Part shown: in pieces, positions 40,627-46,876 of the stretch
Position numbering within the stretch: position 1 is the stretch's first letter
How the letters are laid out: every line of letters starts with the position of its first letter
DNA from: a bacterium
Lineage (GTDB): Bacteria; Patescibacteriota; Minisyncoccia; Minisyncoccales; Minisyncoccaceae
Length of the DNA: 64,000 nt
Assembly: GCA_023228085.1 (NCBI GenBank)
Contig: JALOBW010000001.1
Location: 1-64,000, forward strand
Direction: 5' to 3'
Notes under the pieces: model-generated
Seen by the model: the letters and a program-made list of their open reading frames with translations, nothing else
What the model was told of the DNA's origin: nothing
Database searches by the model: none
Made by a program: the position numbers and the translations under genes

Positions 40627-40694
40627 CCGGGGACACACATAAAACAAGAAAAGGGGTAAATACCTCTTTTTGTTATTATTCGTAGTATTGTTTT

Positions 40695-40778
40695 GAGGAA
40701 GCGAAGGCGGAAGCGCGGCTGGCGCTGAGCCAGGACTTGAGGCGCTTTCAGCAGAAAGCGACCGAGAGGCGATTCCTC
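40695..40778 (+). repeat. tRNA-associated structured element, copy B3
   Basis: As B1. The adjoining tRNA 3' fragment has lost one C (CCTCCGGGG instead of CCTCCCGGGG). Confidence 0.8.
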
Positions 40779-40895
40779 CGGGGACACACATAAAACAAGA
40801 AAAGGGGTAAACACCTCTTTTTGTTATTAATATTGGTGTTAGAAAAAGCTAAACTCGGAGAGGATCTGAAATTATTAACCTTTTTGTAAAATAAA

Positions 40896-40919
40896 AAGCT
40901 ATTTATTTGGAAATAGCTT
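40896..40919 (-). terminator. terminator overlapping the end of the small Cys-rich gene
   Basis: AAAGCTATTT...AAATAGCTTT palindrome with a T-run on the minus strand. It overlaps the last codons of the 39-residue gene. Confidence 0.6.
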
Positions 40920-41022
40920 TATTTTCGCCTTCCTCACAAAAAGGACAGCATGGCTCACCATCTATTGGATGGCAATTTTTACAGTTACGACCACTACCGT
41001 CGCAATCAGCTTTTGCATTCAT
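40903..41022 (-). CDS. 39-residue Cys-rich small protein
   Basis: A short frame from the ATG at 41022 encodes a 39-residue protein with six Cys: C7, a CxxC at 14-17, and CC at 25-26 with C29 (CCxxC), plus His18. This pattern suggests a small zinc- or iron-sulfur-binding protein. There is no signal peptide, so it is probably cytoplasmic. The frame ends in a terminator-like hairpin, which supports a real transcription unit. It is on the minus strand in an otherwise plus-strand region. I recognise no family. Confidence 0.55.
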   Translation of the reverse strand: MNAKADCDGSGRNCKNCHPIDGEPCCPFCEEGENKAISK

Positions 41023-41088
41023 GTTTGTATTATTAAAATTATTAATTTTTTTGTCAATAAAAATAAAGCTAATAAATAGAACTTGGTC

Positions 41089-41116
41089 TTGATTTTTAAA
41101 GAAAAAATGCTATACT
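41089..41116 (+). promoter_or_regulatory. promoter of the VirB2-like gene
   Basis: -35 TTGATT at 41089 and extended -10 TGCTATACT (TATACT at 41111-41116), spacing 16 bases; the ATG follows at 41145. Confidence 0.5.
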
Positions 41117-41144
41117 TCAATAAGGTAATTTTAATATATACCTT

Positions 41145-41546
41145 ATGATACATAAAGCTAAAATAAAACTACTTAAGGTGTTTTTTTGTTTGTTTTTTTT
41201 AGTTTTAGTATTTGCCCCAACCTTTAGTATCTATGCCGCAGGATTGGTAAACTGTGGTAATGAAGGTCAACAACCATGTACACTTGCCGATTTACTTGGT
41301 CTAATACCAAGTGTAATTGATTTTTTTATATATAGCATAGCTACTCCTTTAGCATTAATATGGTTTGCCCTTGCTGGATATAAAATGATTACATCTGGAG
41401 GAAGTCCTCAGAAATACGCCGAGGGAAAAAATATGTTAATTTATGGAGCAGTAGGAGTTTTGTTAATACTTGGTGCTTACATGATAGTTGAAGAGTTCTT
41501 AACGCTAATTGGTGCAAAGGGGTGGGTGTTTGAGTTTATGAAATAG
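41145..41546 (+). CDS. VirB2/TrbC-like small membrane protein (pilin-like)
   Basis: 133 residues: signal peptide (~1-32, cleavage near IYAAG), a short stretch with a Cys pair (LVNCGNEGQQPCTLADL), then two hydrophobic helices separated by a small polar loop, IDFFIYSIATPLALIWFALAG - YKMITSGGSPQKYAEGKN - MLIYGAVGVLLILGAYMI. This is the topology of VirB2/TrbC pilins and matches the N-terminal domains of the large proteins at 50-60 kb (loop SxGNPxKxxxAKxxxxG). It could be the major pilin of a type IV secretion-like or conjugative pilus; no pilus ATPase is in the window. Confidence 0.75.
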   Translation: MIHKAKIKLLKVFFCLFFLVLVFAPTFSIYAAGLVNCGNEGQQPCTLADLLGLIPSVIDFFIYSIATPLALIWFALAGYKMITSGGSPQKYAEGKNMLIYGAVGVLLILGAYMIVEEFLTLIGAKGWVFEFMK

Positions 41547-41560
41547 AATAGAAATATTTT

Positions 41561-41633
41561 GCCCCGTTAGCTCAGTTGGCAGAGCAGGAAGCTCTTAACT
41601 TCAAGGTCGAGGGTTCAAATCCCCCACGGGGCA
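41561..41633 (+). tRNA. tRNA-Lys (anticodon CTT)
   Basis: Acceptor GCCCCGT/ACGGGGC, anticodon loop CTCTTAA (CTT), T-arm GAGGGTTCAAATCCCCC. CCA is not encoded. It starts 15 bases after the VirB2-like stop. Confidence 0.92.
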
Positions 41634-41696
41634 CAAGTACGATTGACATTTAAAAATGAATTATAGAGAGTCCCAGAATGGCGAATTGGTAATTGG

Positions 41697-41778
41697 GGGA
41701 TTTGAAGCCGGAGTCGCGACTGGCGACGAGGCAGGTCTTTAAAATTTTTCAGCAGAAAAATATTTAAAGACGAATCCC
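41697..41778 (+). repeat. tRNA-associated structured element, copy C1 (tRNA-Lys)
   Basis: 82 nt. With two preceding Gs it starts GGGGGATTTGAA, the exact 12-base reverse complement of tRNA-Lys TTCAAATCCCCC. Internal stem GCC/GGC (reversed relative to copies A and B, so pairing is kept), hairpin GTCGC-GACTG-GCGAC, long hairpin GTCTTTAAA...TTTAAAGAC with loop CAGCAG, end CGAATCCC. Confidence 0.8.
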
Positions 41779-41876
41779 AAAATTATATTTTCTTTATTAA
41801 TTACACAGGGCACAAAGTACGATTGACATTTAAAAATGAATTATAGAGAGTCCCAGAATGGCGAATTGGTAATTGG

Positions 41877-41958
41877 GGGATTAGAAGCCGGAGTCGCGAC
41901 TGGCGACGAGGCAGGTCTCTAAAATTTTTCAGCAGAAAAATATTTAAAGACGAATCCC
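41877..41958 (+). repeat. tRNA-associated structured element, copy C2
   Basis: As C1 with two visible base changes: ATTAGAA for ATTTGAA in the 5' arm and GGTCTCT for GGTCTTT in the second stem. Confidence 0.8.
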
Positions 41959-42010
41959 AAAATTATATTTTCTTCATTAATTACACGGGGGCACAAACGA
42001 GATCTAAGAA

Positions 42011-42052
42011 AGGAGGATTCAAATGAGTCCTTGCAGAACTCATAGTAATTAA
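42011..42052 (+). promoter_or_regulatory. rpsO leader: strong SD, 9-codon mini-ORF and hairpin
   Basis: A perfect AGGAGG (42011-42016) stands six bases before an ATG (42023) that opens a nine-residue frame ending at TAA (42052). The same bases form the hairpin ATGAGT...ACTCAT. rpsO itself, 42 bases later, has no SD. This fits a translational control element, for example S15 autoregulation or coupling, but that is inference. Confidence 0.45.
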
Positions 42053-42093
42053 ATTTGAGTAAAAAAATTTTAAAGTAATTTAAAACTAAAAAT

Positions 42094-42369
42094 ATGATTT
42101 CAACAGAAGAAAAAGCAAAAATCATTAATGATTTTAAAATTCATGACAATGATACTGGTTCGGCTGAGGTACAAGTAGCAATACTTTCCGAAGAAATTGA
42201 AAGATTGCTAGAACACTTAAAAGTTCACAAAAAAGATGTACACTCTAAAAAGGGTTTACTAAAGATGGTTTCAAAGCGAAGAAAACTTTTGAAATATCTT
42301 CAAAAAACCAACGAGGCTAAGTACGTTGAGGTGGCTAAGAAAGTTGGACTTAAGGTACAATCAATCTAA
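42094..42369 (+). CDS. rpsO: 30S ribosomal protein S15
   Basis: A 91-residue S15 with the conserved central block HKKDVHSKKGLLKMVSKRRKLLKYL (~44-68) and the HDNDTGSAEVQVAIL segment (~17-31). It binds the central domain of 16S rRNA early in 30S assembly. It is followed by pnp after 20 bases, the classical rpsO-pnp operon. The leader contains a strong SD with a mini-ORF and, further upstream, the tRNA-Lys element array. Confidence 0.97.
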   Translation: MISTEEKAKIINDFKIHDNDTGSAEVQVAILSEEIERLLEHLKVHKKDVHSKKGLLKMVSKRRKLLKYLQKTNEAKYVEVAKKVGLKVQSI

Positions 42370-42389
42370 AAATAAACGCAGAGAACTAT

Positions 42390-44507
42390 ATGAAAACTGA
42401 ATCATTTGAGCTAAAGCTAGACGAAAATAAGACAATAATAGTTGAATTCAGGGACCTAGCCGAAAGAGCAAATGGTTCTGTTTTTGTAAAATATGGTGAT
42501 ACTTGTGTTATGGCAAACTGTGTCATGTCCCCAAAAGAAATTGAGGGGCTTGATTTTTTTCCTCTAACAACTCTTTATGAAGAAAAATTTTATGCTGTTG
42601 GAAAAATGTTTGGATCTCGTTTTCAGAAGCGAGAGGGGAGACCAACCGAGCAGTGCATCTTAAATTCACGATTAATTGATCGTGCCATAAGACCTTTGTT
42701 TCCTGCCGGACTACACAGAGAAGTTCAAGTTGTTGTCACTTGTCTCTCTTGGGATAAAACTATAGACCCAGCTGTTTTGGGTCTTTTTGCGGCTTCTTTA
42801 GTTCTTTCAGCTTCTGATATTCCATGGAATGGTCCCCTTACTCCAATAAAATTTGGTGAAAGGGATGGGAGAATTTTACTTTTCCCACCAGTTGAAGAAA
42901 ATCGTGATTCTACAAAGTTAGATATGACTGTTTCTTTTTTGCGATCTGAGTCTGGAAAAGAAATTCTAGTTAATATGATTGAGGCGGGAATGAAAGAAAT
43001 TTCCGAAGAAATCGTAGCCAAGGTTATGTTTTCTGGAAGGGAATACGCAGAAAAAATGATTAGTTTCCAAGAAGAAATTGTTAAAAAAATAGGAAAAACC
43101 AAAGTACTATTGCCTCAAATAGAAAATGATGAAAATCTTGAATCTCAGGTAAAGCAGTTCTTAAGTGGAAAACTAGAAAAAGCAATTTTTGAAGAAGGTT
43201 CACTTACAGAAATAAAAGAAGAATTCTCTGATTTTTTAAAGCAATTTGAAGATGAATCAAAAATAAAACCAGCCCATCATATTTTTGAATTTGAAGCAGA
43301 AAAAACTATGCATGATGGAGTTATCAAGAAAGACATTCGTATTGATGGACGAAATTCAAAACAAATTAGAAATATAGAATGTGACGCTGGAATTCTTAGA
43401 AGAATACATGGAACGGGGGTGTTTTGCAGGGGACAGACAAAGGTTATATCATTTTTAACTTTAGGAGCCCCGGGAGATCAGAAATTAATGGAAGAAATGG
43501 AAATGGTTGGTAAAAAAAGATTCATGCATCACTATAACTTTCCTCCATATTGTGTAGGAGAGACTGGTGCAATGAGGGGACCAGGAAGAAGAGAAATAGG
43601 TCACGGAATGCTAGGCGAAAAGGCACTTAGAGGTGTTCTTCCAGATCCATCGGATTTTCCATATACAATAAGGGTTGTCTCTGAGGTTTTGTGTTCAAAT
43701 GGTTCAAGCTCTATGGCTTCCACATGTGGGGCTTGTTTAGCGTTGATGGATGGAGGAGTGCCAATTAAATCTCCTGTTTCAGGAATTGCCATGGGACTTA
43801 TGTTGGATATGGATAAGAACAAAAGTACAGAGGAAAAGGAATATAGAATCATAACCGACGTTCAAGGCGAAGAAGATCATTTTGGAGATATGGATTTTAA
43901 AGTAGCGGGTTCAAAAAATGGAATTACTGCTGTTCAAATGGATATCAAAGTAAGAGGAATTACTGAAAGAATTGTTATTGAAGCTTTAAATCAGGCAAAG
44001 ATTGCTAGAATGGAAATACTAGAAAAAATGCTTAGTGTATTACCTGAACCGAGAAAAGATATTTCGCAATTTGCTCCTAGAATCTATATCTTAAAAATTA
44101 ATCCTTTGAAAATAGGGGACGTTATCGGACCTGGAGGAAAAATAATTAATGAAATAATTGATGCGTGTGCCGTCACTATTGATATTGAAGACTCAGGTGA
44201 AGTTTATGTGACTGCTGACAAGAAGGAAAATGGCGAAAGAGCAATTGAATGGATTAAAAACCTTACTCACGAGGTAAGTGTCGGAGAAGTATTTCATAAT
44301 GCAACTGTAAAAAGGATTCTTGACTTTGGAGCATTTGTAGAATTTCTACCAGGACAAGAAGGAATGGTCCACATATCCGAGCTTGACGAAAAGAGAGTTG
44401 CAAAAGTCACAGATGTTTTAAAAATCGGAAGCGTTATTCCAGTAAAAGTTATATCTATTGACGAACAGGGCCGTATTAATTTATCATTAAAACAAGCTAA
44501 AAAATAA
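42390..44507 (+). CDS. pnp: polyribonucleotide nucleotidyltransferase (PNPase)
   Basis: A 705-residue 3'-5' phosphorolytic exoribonuclease. Two RNase PH-like domains are separated by a helical linker (~1-205 and ~310-535; second-domain motifs HHYNFPPYCVGETG, GRREIGHGMLGEKAL and SNGSSSMAS), followed by a KH domain (~548-610; KIGDVIGPGGKIINEI) and an S1 domain (~625-700; VKRILDFGAFVEFLPGQEGMVHIS). All are intact. It partners with RNase Y in RNA decay. Confidence 0.97.
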   Translation: MKTESFELKLDENKTIIVEFRDLAERANGSVFVKYGDTCVMANCVMSPKEIEGLDFFPLTTLYEEKFYAVGKMFGSRFQKREGRPTEQCILNSRLIDRAIRPLFPAGLHREVQVVVTCLSWDKTIDPAVLGLFAASLVLSASDIPWNGPLTPIKFGERDGRILLFPPVEENRDSTKLDMTVSFLRSESGKEILVNMIEAGMKEISEEIVAKVMFSGREYAEKMISFQEEIVKKIGKTKVLLPQIENDENLESQVKQFLSGKLEKAIFEEGSLTEIKEEFSDFLKQFEDESKIKPAHHIFEFEAEKTMHDGVIKKDIRIDGRNSKQIRNIECDAGILRRIHGTGVFCRGQTKVISFLTLGAPGDQKLMEEMEMVGKKRFMHHYNFPPYCVGETGAMRGPGRREIGHGMLGEKALRGVLPDPSDFPYTIRVVSEVLCSNGSSSMASTCGACLALMDGGVPIKSPVSGIAMGLMLDMDKNKSTEEKEYRIITDVQGEEDHFGDMDFKVAGSKNGITAVQMDIKVRGITERIVIEALNQAKIARMEILEKMLSVLPEPRKDISQFAPRIYILKINPLKIGDVIGPGGKIINEIIDACAVTIDIEDSGEVYVTADKKENGERAIEWIKNLTHEVSVGEVFHNATVKRILDFGAFVEFLPGQEGMVHISELDEKRVAKVTDVLKIGSVIPVKVISIDEQGRINLSLKQAKK

Positions 44508-44534
44508 ATTAATTAAACTACTCTTATTTTTTCT

Positions 44535-46463
44535 ATGGATAAAAACCTTAGAATAGAAAAAGCTCAAATCCGAACGATGAAAAAGGATTTAGCTAATGTA
44601 GGGAAAAAACTTTCGGAAACACCCTCACTTCAAACAAAGATTGAACCTTTAATTCCGACTACATCATTCCAATCAATAAAAAAGGATAATCCTAATCCGG
44701 TTGTTTTGAATACTGAAAAAAATTATACAGCACAAAAACCGGTATTTAAAACCAGTACAGTTTCAATTGCTCCACAAAAACCTAGTCCGGTTGTAAAAGA
44801 CGAACTCAACAAAGAAGAAAAAGAAAGGATTGCCAAAGAAGCTCACGAAAAATTTACTCAAGCAAAGGAGAAGGAAAAATTAGAAAAAGCTTTGGCTACT
44901 GAAAAAGCAGAGAAAGAAAAACTTGCTAAAGAAAAACTAGAGAAGGAAAGATTAGAAAAGGAAAAGATTGAGAAGGAAAAATTAGAAAAAGCTTTGGCTA
45001 CTGAAAAAGCAGAGAAAGAAAAACTTGCTAAAGAAAAACTAGAGAAGGAAAGATTAGAAAAGGAAAAGATTGAGAAGGAAAAATTAGAAAAAGCTTTGGC
45101 TACTGAAAAAGCAGAGAAAGAAAAACTTGCTAAAACTTTAGCCGACGAAAAAGCAAAAAAGGAAGCAATAGAAATACAAGACCCTGCCTCTGAACAAAAA
45201 GAGGAAATAAAATCACTTGAAAAAGAAAAGATTTCTTCAAAGCCCGAAGAACTAAATGAAATCACAAGCATTGCTGATGCTATATCTGGAAGACAGGTAA
45301 AAGAAAAAATCCCAAAAACTAAGGGCGACGTTGTTATTGCGGAGATTCCCTCAATTGAACAGCTTACCGAAAGAGCAGAAATGGATTCTTTTGCTGAACA
45401 TGCCAAGAAAAAAATTGAAGAAAATAAGAAAGAAGCTGAAATAGAAAAAGAGAAAGAAAGGATAAGACTAGCGAAACAAGCTGAAGAAAAACTAATTGAA
45501 ATTAAAAAGAAAAAAGAAGAAACCGACGAAGAAAAACTTAGAAGAATTACTGATGCTACCTTTGATACAGAGGAAGCTATTAGTAAGCTTTTGGAAGAAA
45601 AGGCTCCATTTGAACAACGAATGAACGAACTTAAACTAGAAATAGAAAGAGCCCAAAAGAAGCTTGATCTAATAATTGAAAGAAAGGAAAGAATTGAAGA
45701 AGTAAAAAAGACTATTGAGGGACAAGAAAATACTTCGCAATCAGTTGATGAAAAGAGAGCATTTGAAAAAGAAAGATGGAGAGTTGAGGACCAACGTAAT
45801 GATATAGTATTAGAACAAGAAGAAAAAGAAGACGAATTAAAGTCTCTTGCAGCTCAGTTAGGTGAATGTGAATATAACTATGAAAAGATTTCTTCAAAAG
45901 AACGTGAGCTTAATTTAGAAATTGAAATACTTAGAAGAGATAGGGAAGACATTCTTTTGGAACAACAAAAAAAATCTATTCAAACTAATCTAGAAAAAAT
46001 TGAGGCAGAAGCATTTGCAATTAAAGATCAAATGTTTGAAAATACAAAGCTAAAAAATGAACTAGAAAAAAATCTTGACTTAATAAAAAATAAGGAAAAA
46101 CTATCAGAAGAAGAAATCAGGATAATTGAAAAAAGAACTGCTGCGGCTGGAACAGAAAATGAGACAAGACTGCTCCAACAACAAAGAAAAGAAGCAGAAA
46201 AAACGCGAAGAGATATTGAGACAGAAAGATGGAAAATAGAAGATTCGCTTGCAAAAGCTGAAAAAGAAAGAGAGAGACTGAAAGAGCGATATCAAGCTGT
46301 CTCTGGAGAAGTAAAGGCTTATAGGGATAAAATATCTGAGATAAACCAAAAAAAAGAACAGAATATAAAAATTCAGATTTCCCAGATTTCTAATAGAATA
46401 AAAAACAAGGATGATGTGATTGCAAGTAAGGATAACGAGGACGAAGATGAAGAAATAAAATAA
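44535..46463 (+). CDS. long coiled-coil protein with tandem Lys/Glu repeats
   Basis: 642 residues, very rich in Lys and Glu, without signal peptide or TM segment. The first ~100 residues look disordered; ~105-215 contain two exact copies plus a partial third of a 34-residue unit (EKALATEKAEKEKLAKEKLE and the rest), encoded by a 102-bp DNA repeat; ~250-640 form long charged coiled coils. It resembles cytoskeletal or SMC-like coiled coils but has no ATPase motif. It follows pnp by 27 bases. Function unknown; a structural role is possible. Confidence 0.75.
   Translation: MDKNLRIEKAQIRTMKKDLANVGKKLSETPSLQTKIEPLIPTTSFQSIKKDNPNPVVLNTEKNYTAQKPVFKTSTVSIAPQKPSPVVKDELNKEEKERIAKEAHEKFTQAKEKEKLEKALATEKAEKEKLAKEKLEKERLEKEKIEKEKLEKALATEKAEKEKLAKEKLEKERLEKEKIEKEKLEKALATEKAEKEKLAKTLADEKAKKEAIEIQDPASEQKEEIKSLEKEKISSKPEELNEITSIADAISGRQVKEKIPKTKGDVVIAEIPSIEQLTERAEMDSFAEHAKKKIEENKKEAEIEKEKERIRLAKQAEEKLIEIKKKKEETDEEKLRRITDATFDTEEAISKLLEEKAPFEQRMNELKLEIERAQKKLDLIIERKERIEEVKKTIEGQENTSQSVDEKRAFEKERWRVEDQRNDIVLEQEEKEDELKSLAAQLGECEYNYEKISSKERELNLEIEILRRDREDILLEQQKKSIQTNLEKIEAEAFAIKDQMFENTKLKNELEKNLDLIKNKEKLSEEEIRIIEKRTAAAGTENETRLLQQQRKEAEKTRRDIETERWKIEDSLAKAEKERERLKERYQAVSGEVKAYRDKISEINQKKEQNIKIQISQISNRIKNKDDVIASKDNEDEDEEIK
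44885..45145 (+). repeat. 102-bp in-frame tandem repeat
   Basis: The unit starting GCTTTGGCTACTGAAAAAGC recurs at 44889, 44991 and 45093 (period exactly 102 bp, 34 codons). Copies appear identical in DNA, not only in protein, which implies recent slippage or unequal crossing-over. Confidence 0.9.
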
Positions 46464-46472
46464 GATAAAAAT

Positions 46473-46826
46473 ATGAACCCAGAATTACAAAAAGAATTGA
46501 AACAAAAATTAGAAGAAAGAAAGACTAATATTGAAAAAGAGTTGCAGTATTTTGCAACAAAAAATAAAACGGGGGATAATTGGGATACTAATTTTCCCGT
46601 TGAAGAGAATTGTGACGATATAGAATGCGAAGAAGATGAGGTAGAGGAATACGAAAACCTTCTTCCAGTTGAGCATTCGCTTGAATTGCAGCTCAAAGAT
46701 ATAAATATTGCACTAGAAAAAATAGCTAATAGTAAATATGGAAAATGTGAGGTTTGCGATGCCGATATTGATGAAGAAAGACTACGAGCTATTCCAGAAG
46801 CAAGAACCTGCACAAAGCATAAATAA
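46473..46826 (+). CDS. TraR/DksA-type zinc-finger protein
   Basis: 117 residues: an N-terminal coiled coil (~1-25), an acidic middle (~45-65), and a C-terminal DksA/TraR finger YGKCEVCDADIDEERLRAIPEARTC, with CxxC-x17-CxxH: the last zinc ligand is His (TCTKH) instead of the usual Cys. Family members bind the RNA polymerase secondary channel and adjust initiation, often with ppGpp. It lies ten bases after the coiled-coil gene and is followed by a terminator. Confidence 0.85.
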   Translation: MNPELQKELKQKLEERKTNIEKELQYFATKNKTGDNWDTNFPVEENCDDIECEEDEVEEYENLLPVEHSLELQLKDINIALEKIANSKYGKCEVCDADIDEERLRAIPEARTCTKHK

Positions 46827-46848
46827 AAAAATAATAGGCCTTAAAGAG

Positions 46849-46870
46849 CCCACTTCTGGTGGGTTTTTTC
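46849..46870 (+). terminator. terminator after the DksA-like gene
   Basis: CCCAC-TTCTG-GTGGG followed by six Ts. The comM ATG is seven bases after this T-run, so comM may use an internal promoter or read-through. Confidence 0.8.
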
Positions 46871-46876
46871 TTTTTT

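Larger units (their letters stand above)
40321..40800 (+). repeat. three tandem 151-152-bp units carrying the tRNA-Arg 3' end
   Basis: The sequence from the tRNA-Arg 3' end (TTCCTCCCGGGGACACACA) is repeated with starts at 40321, 40472, 40623 and 40775. Each unit holds the tRNA 3' fragment, a weak terminator hairpin (GAGG...CCTC plus T-run), an A/T spacer and one structured element. Copies differ by a few bases, so the expansion looks recent. No complete additional tRNA is formed. Confidence 0.9.
41634..41996 (+). repeat. two tandem 180-bp units after tRNA-Lys
   Basis: Two copies of about 180 bp start after GGCACAA at the tRNA 3' end and again at 41815; a third fragment of the tRNA end (GGGGGCACAAA) closes the array at 41987-41997. 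Each unit carries a leader containing AATGGCGAATTGGTAATT, one structured element, and an A/T-rich tail ending TTAATTACAC before the next GGGCACAA. The copies differ at only a few positions. Confidence 0.88.

Noticed and set aside
40121..40814. Several minus-strand open frames with repeated Ser/Pro/Arg-rich translations
   Set aside because: They are shadows of the tandem tRNA-Arg repeat units and of the Lys-rich tail of the PlsY-like gene; no start signals or independent coding character.
40321..41996. Regular repeats that might be a CRISPR array
   Set aside because: Units of 151-180 bp contain tRNA fragments and structured elements, there are no short direct repeats with unique spacers, and no cas genes are nearby.
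44858..45406. 182-residue minus-strand frame rich in Ser and Phe
   Set aside because: It is the antisense of the Lys/Glu repeat region (GAA/AAA codons read backwards) and needs no separate gene.
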